64,000 nt of DNA from Roseateles sp. DAIF2 (GTDB taxonomy: Bacteria; Pseudomonadota; Gammaproteobacteria; Burkholderiales; Burkholderiaceae_C), in contig NZ_CP049919.1 in NCBI RefSeq assembly GCF_015624425.1, positions 2,976,001 through 3,040,000 of the forward strand, written 5' to 3'. Below are positions 7,930 through 15,524 of the stretch, piece after piece. The notes under the pieces are model-generated. The model was given only the letters and a program-made list of their open reading frames with translations, had not been told where the DNA came from and made no database searches. Each line of letters begins with the position of its first letter. Within the stretch, counting starts at the first letter, position 1. A program made the translations under genes and the position numbers.

Positions 7930-10900
7930 ATGTCCATTGCCCTGTCGTCCCATCCCTGGCTACGCCGCCTGCTGATCATTCTGGCCGTGGCGGTGGCGCT
8001 GATGGGGCTGACGATGCTGCTACTGCCCTGGTGGCTGGCCGGCTCGGGCATGAAGCTGGCCAGCGAGGCCCTGGGCCGGCCGACCAGCGTCGGCGAGGTG
8101 CGCTTCCAGCCCTGGCGGCTGGGCCTGGTGCTGCGGGATCTGAAGATCTCGGGCCGCGAGGCCGAGGACCCGGCCCTGCTGGAGGTCGGCGAGCTGGACC
8201 TGGCGCTGTCGCTGCGCTCGCTGTGGCATCGCAGCCTGGTGCTGGAGTCGCTGACGGTGCAGCGGCCCACCCTGCGCCTGGCCCGTCTGGCCGAGGGGCG
8301 CTACGACATCGACGACCTGATCGAGCATTGGACGAAACCGCCGGCCGACCCGAAGGCCGAGTCCGACGGCCCCGGCTTCGCGCTCTACAACCTGCGCCTG
8401 AGCGAGGGTCAGGTCTTGCTGGACGACCGGCCCTACCAGCGCCGCCATGTGCTGGACCAGCTGCGCCTGGATCTGCCCTTCCTGTCCCAGCTCGACGCCC
8501 ATGTGAAAGTGCATGTCGAGCCGCATCTGTCCGGGCGGCTGAACGCGCAGGGTTTCGATTTCGGCGGCGAGGCCTTGCCCTTCGCCGAGACGCGCGAGGC
8601 GGCGCTGAACCTGAAGTTCGCCGACCTGGACCTGAAGCCCTACCTGGCCTATTGGCCGCGCCAGCTTCCGCTCGCGCCGCAGAGCGGCCGGCTCAGCGCC
8701 GAGCTGCGCCTGGCCTTCGCGCAGGCGCCCACCAAGGCGCCGGAGCTGCGCCTGAGCGGGAGCCTCGGCCTGCGCGACGTGCTGCTGGACCAGGGCGAGC
8801 AGAAGGCCTGGCTTGGCTGGCAGGACCTGAGCCTGAAGCTGAAGGAGCTGCAGCCGCTGAAGCGCCAGCTGCTGATCGACGAGCTGCTGTGGACCGGCCC
8901 GCGCCTGGCGCTGCGCCGCGACGCGGCCGGGCGTGTCCTGCTGCCGCTGCCGCCCGCGTCCAGCAAGGATGAGGGCAAGAAGAACAACGGCAAGCAAGCC
9001 GCCGCGGAGCCCGGCTGGAAGATCGCGCTGCAGCGCCTGGAGCTGCGCCAGGCCGGGCTTGACTGGTCGGACGCCGGCGTCGGCGCCGAGCTGAAACTGC
9101 AGGAGCTGGGGCTGGAGCTGAAGGGCCTGAGCTGGCCGCTGCAGGGGCCCGCCGAGCTGCGTTTCGCGGCCGCGCTGCAGGGCCCGGACAAGGCCGCCGC
9201 GGCCAAGCTCGACGGCCAGGGCCGGCTCGGCGCCGAGGCCCTGGCGCTGGAGGCCGGCTGGCAAGACCTGGCCTTGGAGTGGCTGTCGCCCTATCTGCAG
9301 GCCGAGCTGCCGCTGGCGCTGCAGGGCCGGCTGGCCGGCAAGGCCGCGCTGGAGCTGGCCCGGCCGCTGGAGCCCGCGCCCGAGCAGCGCCTGGTCGCCA
9401 AGCTGCGCGAGCTGACGCTCGACGGGCTGCAGGCGCGGCAACTGCACAAAGGTCAGCAAGGCCAGGAGCTGCTGCGCCTGGCCGGCCTGAGCCTGGACGA
9501 GGTGAGCCTGGACCCGGCCAAGCGCCGCGTCGAGCTGGGCCAGCTGGACCTGCGCGAGCCGCGCCTGCAGCTGCGCCGCTCGGCCGCCGGGGTCTGGAAT
9601 GTGCAGGAGCTGCTGCCGGCGCCGGCCAAGCCGGCAGCGGCAACGAGTGCCGAGGCACCCTGGGCGCTGCGCCTGGCCGGCCTGACGGTGGAGCGCGGCG
9701 GCCTGCAGCTCAGCGATGCCGCGGTGCAGCCGCTGAACCGGCGCGAGGGCGAGGCCGTGGGCGCGCCCTACCAGCTGGTGGTCGAGCAACTGCGCCTGAA
9801 GGCGCAGAACCTGAGCCCGGGCCAGGCCACCCGTTCGCCGGTGCAGCTGAGCCTGCAGCTGGGCCGGCCGGGGGCGCGGCGCGGCGCCGCGGCCGGCCTG
9901 GGCAGCGTGCAATGGCAGGGCGATCTGGTGCTGGCGCCACTGGCGGCGCGCGGCAGCCTGCGCGCCGAGCGCCTGCCGCTGCAGGCCTTCGACCCCTATC
10001 TGGATCCGGCGCTGGGCCTGCACCTGCGCCGCGCCGAGGCAGGTTTCCGCGGCGATTTCGCACTGAGCCAGGCCGCGGCCGGCCTGTCGGCCCAGGCCCG
10101 TGGCGACCTGCTGCTGGCCGACCTGCGCCTGCTGCAGACGCGCGAGCCGGAGAAGGGCCGGCGCGAGGTCGGCGAGGAGCTCTTGAGCTGGCAGGCGCTG
10201 AACCTGGCCGGGCTCAAGCTCGAACTGCAGCCGCAGCAGGTGCCGCGCGTCGAAGTGGCCAAGGCCAGCCTGAACGACTTCTATGCCCGCCTGATCGTCA
10301 ACGAGCAGGGCCGCTTCAATCTGCGCGACCTGGGGCCGCGCGAGGCGGCCGAGGCCGCCGCTGCCGCCGCTGCGTCGGCGCCCGCCGCACCGGCCAGCGC
10401 CCCGGCCGCCGAGCCGGCGCCGGCGCTGCGGCTGAAGCTGGGCGAGACCCTAGTCAGCAATGGCAGCGTGGACTTCAGCGACCGCTTCATCCGCCCCAAC
10501 TACAGCGCCAAGCTCACCGAGCTGCAGGGGCGGCTGGGCGGCTTCGAGAGCGGCAGCCCCGAGATGGCGCCGCTGACGCTGAAGGGTCGGGTGGCGGGCA
10601 CCGGGCTGCTGGACATCAGCGGCCAGCTCAATCCCGGCACGCCGCTGGCGATGGACATCCGGGCCGCCGCCACCGACATCGAGCTGGCGCCGCTGTCGCC
10701 CTATGCCGGCAAGTACGCCGGCTATGCGATCGAGCGCGGCAAGCTCTCGACCAAGGTGCATTACCGCATCGCCGCCGGCGGCCAGCTGCAGGCGGACAAC
10801 CAGATCGTGCTAAACCAGCTCAGCTTCGGCGAGAAGATCGACAGCCCCGACGCGACCAAGCTGCCGGTGCTGCTGGCGGTGGCGCTGCTGAAGGACGGCA

Positions 10901-11634
10901 ACGGCGTGATCGACGTCAACCTGCCGGTCAGCGGCTCGCTCAACGACCCCGAGTTCAGCATCGGCGGCCTGGTGTTCCGGCTGATCATCAACCTGCTGGG
11001 CAAGGCGCTGACCTCGCCGTTCTCGCTGCTGATGGGCGGCGGCGGTGCGGAGCAGAGCCATGCCGAGTTCGCCCCGGCCAGCAGCGCGCTGCAGGAAACG
11101 ACCCAGGCCCAGCTGGACAAGGTGGCCAAGGCGCTGACCGAGCGCCCCGGCCTGAACGTCACCCTGACCGGCTGGGCCGATCCGCAGACCGAGAAGGCCG
11201 CGCTGCAGGCCGCGCGGGTCGAGGCCTCGCTGCAGGCCGAGCGCCGGCGCGAGCTGCGCCGCCAGCAGAACGCCAGCGGCCAGGCCGCCGCAGAGGTGGC
11301 CGAGGCGCCGCTGAGCGCGGCCGAGCGCCAGCGCCTGCTGCGCGCGGTCTATCAGAACAGCAACCTGCCGAACCGGCCGCGCAACTTCATCGGCCTGCTG
11401 AAAGAGGTCCCGGCCGAGCAGATGCAGGCGATGCTGGCGGCCAGCCATGCGGTGGACGAGGAGGCGATGCGCCAGCTGGCGCTGCAGCGCGCGGTGGCGG
11501 TGCGCGACGCGCTGATCGCCAAGGGCGTGCCGAACGCGCGCCTGTTCCTGGCCGCGCCGCATCTGCAGGCGGCCAAGGCCCAGGAGGACAAGCCCTGGAC
11601 CCCGCGGGTGGATTTGGCGCTGGCCGCACAGTAG
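7930..11634 (+). CDS. Giant DUF748 (AsmA/TamB-like) protein with an OmpA-like tail
   Basis: This is a 1234-residue protein. One transmembrane helix (about 12-34) is followed by a very long, leucine/glutamine-rich repetitive beta-helical body typical of DUF748 and AsmA-like bridges (GEVRFQPWRLGLVLRDLKISG near residue 52). Conserved DUF748 blocks sit at about 835-1035 (VDFSDRFIRPNYSAKLTELQG, LLDISGQLNP, VIDVNLPVSGSLNDPEFSIGG). The last ~190 residues contain an OmpA-like stretch (AEFAPASSALQETTQAQLDK...LTGWAD). Proteins of this type span the periplasm and are implicated in lipid traffic to the outer membrane. That role is inferred. It stands alone, divergent from the ydcF-like gene. Confidence 0.85.
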   Translation: MSIALSSHPWLRRLLIILAVAVALMGLTMLLLPWWLAGSGMKLASEALGRPTSVGEVRFQPWRLGLVLRDLKISGREAEDPALLEVGELDLALSLRSLWHRSLVLESLTVQRPTLRLARLAEGRYDIDDLIEHWTKPPADPKAESDGPGFALYNLRLSEGQVLLDDRPYQRRHVLDQLRLDLPFLSQLDAHVKVHVEPHLSGRLNAQGFDFGGEALPFAETREAALNLKFADLDLKPYLAYWPRQLPLAPQSGRLSAELRLAFAQAPTKAPELRLSGSLGLRDVLLDQGEQKAWLGWQDLSLKLKELQPLKRQLLIDELLWTGPRLALRRDAAGRVLLPLPPASSKDEGKKNNGKQAAAEPGWKIALQRLELRQAGLDWSDAGVGAELKLQELGLELKGLSWPLQGPAELRFAAALQGPDKAAAAKLDGQGRLGAEALALEAGWQDLALEWLSPYLQAELPLALQGRLAGKAALELARPLEPAPEQRLVAKLRELTLDGLQARQLHKGQQGQELLRLAGLSLDEVSLDPAKRRVELGQLDLREPRLQLRRSAAGVWNVQELLPAPAKPAAATSAEAPWALRLAGLTVERGGLQLSDAAVQPLNRREGEAVGAPYQLVVEQLRLKAQNLSPGQATRSPVQLSLQLGRPGARRGAAAGLGSVQWQGDLVLAPLAARGSLRAERLPLQAFDPYLDPALGLHLRRAEAGFRGDFALSQAAAGLSAQARGDLLLADLRLLQTREPEKGRREVGEELLSWQALNLAGLKLELQPQQVPRVEVAKASLNDFYARLIVNEQGRFNLRDLGPREAAEAAAAAAASAPAAPASAPAAEPAPALRLKLGETLVSNGSVDFSDRFIRPNYSAKLTELQGRLGGFESGSPEMAPLTLKGRVAGTGLLDISGQLNPGTPLAMDIRAAATDIELAPLSPYAGKYAGYAIERGKLSTKVHYRIAAGGQLQADNQIVLNQLSFGEKIDSPDATKLPVLLAVALLKDGNGVIDVNLPVSGSLNDPEFSIGGLVFRLIINLLGKALTSPFSLLMGGGGAEQSHAEFAPASSALQETTQAQLDKVAKALTERPGLNVTLTGWADPQTEKAALQAARVEASLQAERRRELRRQQNASGQAAAEVAEAPLSAAERQRLLRAVYQNSNLPNRPRNFIGLLKEVPAEQMQAMLAASHAVDEEAMRQLALQRAVAVRDALIAKGVPNARLFLAAPHLQAAKAQEDKPWTPRVDLALAAQ

Positions 11635-11698
11635 TCACCGGCGCTCGGCTATGCTCTCGGCCCGGCAACAAGCGGGCTTCATCAGCGGGATTCCATCC

Positions 11699-12241
11699 AT
11701 GAGCCAGGAACCACAAACCATCACCCTGGGCGGCGGCTGCTTCTGGTGCACCGAGGCGGTCTACGAACGCGTGCGCGGCGTGCTGTCGGTCGAGTCCGGC
11801 TACAGCAACGGCCAGCTTGCCAACCCCAGCTATGAGCAGGTCTGCTCGGGCCAGACCGGCCATGCCGAGGTGGTGCGCGTGCGCTTCGATCCGGCGCAGC
11901 TCAGCCTGCGCGAGGTGCTGGAGGTGTTCTTCGCGATCCATGATCCGACCACGCTGAACCGCCAGGGCGCCGATGTCGGCACCCAGTACCGCTCCGGCAT
12001 CTACTTCCATACGCCCGAGCAGGCGGCGGTGGCGCGCGAGGTGCTGGCCGAGGCGCAAACGGCCCATGGCGGCAAGGTCGTCACCGAGCTGCTGCCCGAG
12101 GCCGACTACTACCGCGCCGAGGACTATCACCAGCATTACTACGCCCGCAATCCGGACCAGGGCTATTGCGCCTTCGTGGTCGCCGCCAAGGTGGACAAGT
12201 TCCTGTCCACCTTCAAGCGCCTGGTGCGCGATCCCGCATGA
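11699..12241 (+). CDS. msrA: Peptide-methionine (S)-S-oxide reductase MsrA
   Basis: This is a 180-residue MsrA. The catalytic motif GGGCFWC (Cys14) lies near the N-terminus. HDPTTLNRQGADVGTQYRSGI and EDYHQHYYARNP are the substrate pocket, and a C-terminal GYCAFVV supplies a resolving cysteine. It repairs oxidised methionine using thioredoxin. An in-frame ATG 48 bp upstream exists, but the chosen start MSQEPQTITLGGG fits family length. Its stop overlaps the next start codon (ATGA), so it is translated together with the ABC transporter that follows. Confidence 0.96.
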   Translation: MSQEPQTITLGGGCFWCTEAVYERVRGVLSVESGYSNGQLANPSYEQVCSGQTGHAEVVRVRFDPAQLSLREVLEVFFAIHDPTTLNRQGADVGTQYRSGIYFHTPEQAAVAREVLAEAQTAHGGKVVTELLPEADYYRAEDYHQHYYARNPDQGYCAFVVAAKVDKFLSTFKRLVRDPA

Positions 12242-12894
12242 TCGAGCTGCAGGGGCTGCGCTACCGCTACCACCAGGGCCCCGAGATTGCCTTCGCCGAC
12301 TTCGCGCTGGGCGACGCCCCGGGCCTGCTGCTGCGCGGCGCCTCGGGCAGCGGCAAGTCGACCCTGCTGGCCCTGATGGCCGGGCTCCTGAGCGCCAGCG
12401 CCGGCAAGGTCGTGATGGCCGGCAGCGAGCTGGGCGCGATGAGCCCGCGCCAGCGCGATGCCTGGCGCGGCGCCACCCTGGGCTTCGTGCCGCAGCGCCT
12501 GCACCTGAGCGCCGCGCTGAGCGTGCGCGACAACCTGGGCCTGCCCTATCTGGCCGCCGGCTTGGGCGTCGAGGCGGCGCGGGTCGAGGAACTGCTGGCG
12601 CGCCTGGACCTGCGCGCCCAGGCCGAGCGCCGGCCGCACCAGCTGAGCCTGGGCCAGGCACAGCGCGTCGCGCTGGCACGTGCGCTGCTGCGCCGGCCGC
12701 GCCTGCTGCTGGCCGACGAGCCGACCGCCAATCTGGACGACGAGGCCGCCGCGGCCAGCCTGGACCTGCTGCAGCAGGCCGCGGCGGAGCAGGGCGCGGT
12801 GCTGGTGGTGGCCACCCATGACGGCCGCGTCGCCGAACGCCTGGGCGCTAGCTTGCCGAGCCTGGTGCTGCCCAAGCTGGGAGCTGTGCGATGA
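12238..12894 (+). CDS. ABC transporter ATPase, LolD/MacB-like, of a putative metal import locus
   Basis: This 218-residue ATPase has Walker A GASGSGKST (34-42), signature LSLGQAQRVALARAL, Walker B LLLADEPTANLD and switch histidine in VVATHDG. The ATG overlaps the msrA stop by ATGA, and its own stop overlaps the permease start by ATGA. The subfamily matches ATPases that work with FtsX-like permeases (LolD, MacB). With the DUF3299 and ZnuD-like genes that follow it recalls the zinc-regulated zrg-type importer of Vibrio, where an FtsX-like permease and ATPase accompany a DUF3299 protein. The zinc assignment is inference. Confidence 0.88.
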   Translation: MIELQGLRYRYHQGPEIAFADFALGDAPGLLLRGASGSGKSTLLALMAGLLSASAGKVVMAGSELGAMSPRQRDAWRGATLGFVPQRLHLSAALSVRDNLGLPYLAAGLGVEAARVEELLARLDLRAQAERRPHQLSLGQAQRVALARALLRRPRLLLADEPTANLDDEAAAASLDLLQQAAAEQGAVLVVATHDGRVAERLGASLPSLVLPKLGAVR

Positions 12895-14099
12895 GGCGGC
12901 TGGCCGGCCTGGCCTGGCGCTATCTCTGGGCGCGGCCCCTGGTGGCGGCGCTGAACCTGCTGCTGCTGAGTCTGGGCCTGGCGGCGACCTGCTTCGTGCT
13001 GCTGGTCAGCGAGCAGCTGGAGGCCGGCGTGCGGCGCGACCTGGCCGGCATCGATCTGGTGGTCGGCGCCAAGGGCAGTCCGATGCAGATCATGCTGGCC
13101 GGCGTGTTCCACCTGGACGTGCCTACCGGCAACATCCCGCTGGCCACGGTCCAGCAGCTGCGCGGCCATCCGCTGGTGGCGCGTGCGGTGCCGATGTCGC
13201 TGGGCGACAGCCTGAAGGGTTACCGCATCGTCGGCACCACGCCCGACTATCTGCAGCTCTACAAAGGCCAGCTGCGCGAAGGCCGGCTGTGGGAGGCGCC
13301 GCTGCAGGCGGTGCTGGGCGCCGAGGCGGCGCGCGCCAGCGGGCTCAAGATCGGCGACCGCTTCGCCGGCAGCCATGGCCTGGGCGAGAGCGGGCACGAG
13401 CATGGCGAGCACCGCTACCAGGTGGTCGGCGTGCTGGAGCCCGGCGGCAGCGTGCTGGACCGCCTGGTGCTGACCGACCTGGCCTCGGTCTGGCAGGTGC
13501 ACGAGGAAATGCATGCGGTCGATGCCGAGGACCGCGCGGCGCTGGAGGCCGAGCGCGAGGTGACGATGGTGCTGGTCGGCTACCGCAGCCCGCTGGCCGC
13601 GGTGAGCCTGCCGCGCTGGGTCAATGCGCAGGACGCGCTGCAGGCCGCGGCGCCTGCGCTGGAAACCGCGCGCCTGTTGCGCATGGTGGGCGCCGGCACC
13701 GAGGTGCTGCGCGGCTTCGGCGCGGTGCTGCTGCTGGCGGCCGGGCTGTCGGTGTTCGTCGCGCTGCTGCATGCGGTGCGCGAGCGCCAGGGCGACCTGG
13801 CGATGCTGCGCATGCTGGGCGCGCCGGCGCCGCGGGTGGCGACCCTGATCGGCCTGGAGGCGCTCTGGCTGGCCCTGCTGGCCAGCGCCCTGGGCCTGCT
13901 GCTGGGCCATGGCTTGACAGCTTTGCTAGGCTTTTTGCTGGCCCAGCAGCAATCGCTGCGCGTGGTCGGGACCTGGTTCTCCTGGTGGGAGCTGGCCGTG
14001 CCGGCCGTCGCGGTGCTGCTGGCCTTGTTCAGCGCGGCCTGGCCGGCCTGGCGGGCCTACCGCCTGGACGTGACCGAGCTGCTGCAAGCCCCCCACTAG
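12891..14099 (+). CDS. FtsX-like ABC transporter permease
   Basis: This is a 402-residue FtsX/MacB-type permease. The first transmembrane helix is about 18-42. A periplasmic domain (about 45-280) contains VVGAKGSPMQIMLAGVFHL and a His/Glu-rich insert, HGLGESGHEHGEHRY, near residues 161-175 that could bind metal. Three C-terminal transmembrane helices follow (about 282-395), with the coupling sequence RERQGDLAMLRMLGA. The start overlaps the ATPase stop (ATGA). In DUF3299-linked systems this permease is thought to move or deliver zinc; lipoprotein export is the alternative for an FtsX fold. Confidence 0.87.
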   Translation: MRRLAGLAWRYLWARPLVAALNLLLLSLGLAATCFVLLVSEQLEAGVRRDLAGIDLVVGAKGSPMQIMLAGVFHLDVPTGNIPLATVQQLRGHPLVARAVPMSLGDSLKGYRIVGTTPDYLQLYKGQLREGRLWEAPLQAVLGAEAARASGLKIGDRFAGSHGLGESGHEHGEHRYQVVGVLEPGGSVLDRLVLTDLASVWQVHEEMHAVDAEDRAALEAEREVTMVLVGYRSPLAAVSLPRWVNAQDALQAAAPALETARLLRMVGAGTEVLRGFGAVLLLAAGLSVFVALLHAVRERQGDLAMLRMLGAPAPRVATLIGLEALWLALLASALGLLLGHGLTALLGFLLAQQQSLRVVGTWFSWWELAVPAVAVLLALFSAAWPAWRAYRLDVTELLQAPH

Positions 14100-14118
14100 A
14101 CCCCAACGAAAGCACCTG

Positions 14119-14394
14119 ATGAAGAAGAAGTCTCTGATCGCCGCCATCCTTCTGGCCTTGGGCGCCGCCACCGCGGCGCCGGCACAATCGAGCCCAGCGC
14201 CGGCCGCCACGGCCGCGCTGAGCGAACATGCGAAGAAGGACATCTCGCGCCATCGCGCGATGGCCAAGGCGCATGAGGACGCGGCCCGCTGCCTGGAAGG
14301 CGGCGAGACCGAGGAACGCTGCCAGAAGGCCCTGCTGGCCGCCTGCAAGGGCCTGGCGATCGGCAAATACTGTGGTTTGAAGCATGAACACTGA
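14119..14394 (+). CDS. Small exported four-cysteine protein
   Basis: This is a 91-residue protein. A signal peptide (KKKSLIAAILLALGAATAAPAQ, cleavage after about residue 22) is followed by an alanine/proline linker and a short helical domain. Four cysteines (RCLEGG, RCQKAL, ACKGLA, YCGLKHEH) could form two disulfides or bind a metal; the tail ends in HEH. I do not recognise a named family. It lies 19 bp after the permease and overlaps the DUF3299 gene by 11 bp, so it is very likely the small periplasmic partner of this locus. Confidence 0.75.
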   Translation: MKKKSLIAAILLALGAATAAPAQSSPAPAATAALSEHAKKDISRHRAMAKAHEDAARCLEGGETEERCQKALLAACKGLAIGKYCGLKHEH

Positions 14395-14908
14395 ATCTCG
14401 TTCCTTCATCCGTCGCACCCTGCTGGCGGCGCTGTGCGGCCTGGCCGCGCTGTCTTCCGCGCAAGCGCTGGACGCCAACGGCGGCGCCGCGGTCGGGCAG
14501 GGCCCCGGCTATCACGATCCGCGCAGCCCCTTCAAGCCGCTGCAGGAGCGCGAGGGCGTGGTGTCCTGGCCGCTGCTGTCCTCGGTGACGGTGAAGGCCG
14601 AGAAGAACAAGCTGGTGCCCAGCTTCCCGGCGCCGGTGCAGGCGCTGGACAAGAAGACCGTCAAGGTGCAGGGCTTCATGATGCCGCTGGAGCCGGGCGA
14701 CAAGCAGCGCCATTTCCTGCTGTCCTCGGTGCCGACCAGTTGCTCCTTCTGCGTGCCGGCCGGCCCGGAGGGGCTGATCGAGGTGCGCAGCAAGACGCCG
14801 GTGCGCTACACCCTGGAGCCGGTCACGGTCGAGGGCCAGATGGCGGTGCTGAGCAACGACCCTTATGGCCTGTTCTACCGCGTGATGGACGCGCAGCCGA
14901 TCAACTGA
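14384..14908 (+). CDS. DUF3299 periplasmic protein (ZrgE-like)
   Basis: This is a 174-residue protein with a signal peptide (about 1-28, ending SSAQALDA). The DUF3299 fold begins around residue 60, with VKVQGFMMPLEPGDKQRHFLL and a CxxC in SVPTSCSFCVPAGPEG. The Cys pair may bind metal or be redox active. DUF3299 proteins sit beside FtsX-type ABC transporters in zinc-responsive loci, for example zrg of Vibrio, and that supports the reading of this operon. It overlaps the preceding gene by 11 bp and is followed by a dispersed hairpin repeat. Confidence 0.82.
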   Translation: MNTESRSFIRRTLLAALCGLAALSSAQALDANGGAAVGQGPGYHDPRSPFKPLQEREGVVSWPLLSSVTVKAEKNKLVPSFPAPVQALDKKTVKVQGFMMPLEPGDKQRHFLLSSVPTSCSFCVPAGPEGLIEVRSKTPVRYTLEPVTVEGQMAVLSNDPYGLFYRVMDAQPIN

Positions 14909-14916
14909 AATGAAGG

Positions 14917-14995
14917 CCCACCCCCTACCGGCTTCGCCGGCCCCCTCAAGGGGGCACGCCCGCAGGCCCGGCAAAGCCGGATCCTCGGGCGTTGC
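14917..14995 (+). repeat. Dispersed extragenic hairpin repeat, copy A
   Basis: This ~79-nt element begins CCCACCCCCTAC and contains three successive hairpins. Hairpin 1 is CCGG-CTTCG-CCGG type (14928-14940). Hairpin 2 is CCCCCTCAAGGGGG (14941-14954). Hairpin 3 is CCGGCAAAGCCGG (14968-14980). It matches a second, inverted copy at 24019-24094 with most differences inside the stems or loops. It lies between DUF3299 and the His-rich gene and may act as an attenuator or terminator. Confidence 0.85.
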
Positions 14996-15064
14996 TGGGC
15001 TGAGCCGGCTTTCGGCGCTGCGGATGATGTGGTGGCCTGACTTGTTCTATTTTTTCTCTTCCCG

Positions 15065-15421
15065 ATGACCCTGCCGCGCCCGATGCCCCGGCCGCAACCC
15101 GCGCTGACGCGCTGGCTGCTCTGGCTGGCCCTGGCCCTGCTGCTGAGCGCGCAGGGGCTGGGCCAGTTGCACCGCATCGCCCATGCGCCGCAGCAGCACT
15201 CTCATTCGCATCACGAGGATGGCTGGGGCCATGCCAGCGGCAGCGCCGACTGCCAGATCCTCGACCATCTCGCCCATGAGGGCGGGCCGCTCCCGCTGGC
15301 CCAGCTCGCGCCGGCGCCACTGCCCCAGGGCTGGACGGCCGCGGCCGCGCCCAGCCCCGTCTTCCTGAGCGCACGCTGGTCCTACGGCGCGCGCGCACCG
15401 CCTCGGCCTCTCCAGGCCTGA
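15065..15421 (+). CDS. His-rich exported small protein, DUF2946-like
   Basis: This is a 118-residue protein. The N-terminal hydrophobic segment WLLWLALALLLSAQG (about 17-32) is a signal or anchor. A histidine cluster follows (HAPQQHSHSHHEDGWGH), then a conserved-looking ADCQILDHLAHEG. The layout is that of the DUF2946-like proteins found next to TonB receptors for metals in betaproteobacteria. The His cluster could bind zinc or copper in the periplasm. It is 104 bp before the ZnuD-like receptor and probably in the same transcript. The family call is from pattern and context only. Confidence 0.65.
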   Translation: MTLPRPMPRPQPALTRWLLWLALALLLSAQGLGQLHRIAHAPQQHSHSHHEDGWGHASGSADCQILDHLAHEGGPLPLAQLAPAPLPQGWTAAAAPSPVFLSARWSYGARAPPRPLQA

Positions 15422-15524
15422 TTCTTTTCTCTTTCTTTTTTCCCTCTTTTGAATCGACGGCCGGCCGCGCCCAGAAGCGCGGCGCGGCCTCGCGCCCTTG
15501 CGCGCGACCCTGGAGAAGTCCCCG

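Noticed and set aside
8020..10023. 667-codon open frame on the minus strand
   Set aside because: Exact antisense shadow of the DUF748 gene; Gln/Ala/Arg-rich translation with no family motif, a result of the extreme GC bias at third positions.
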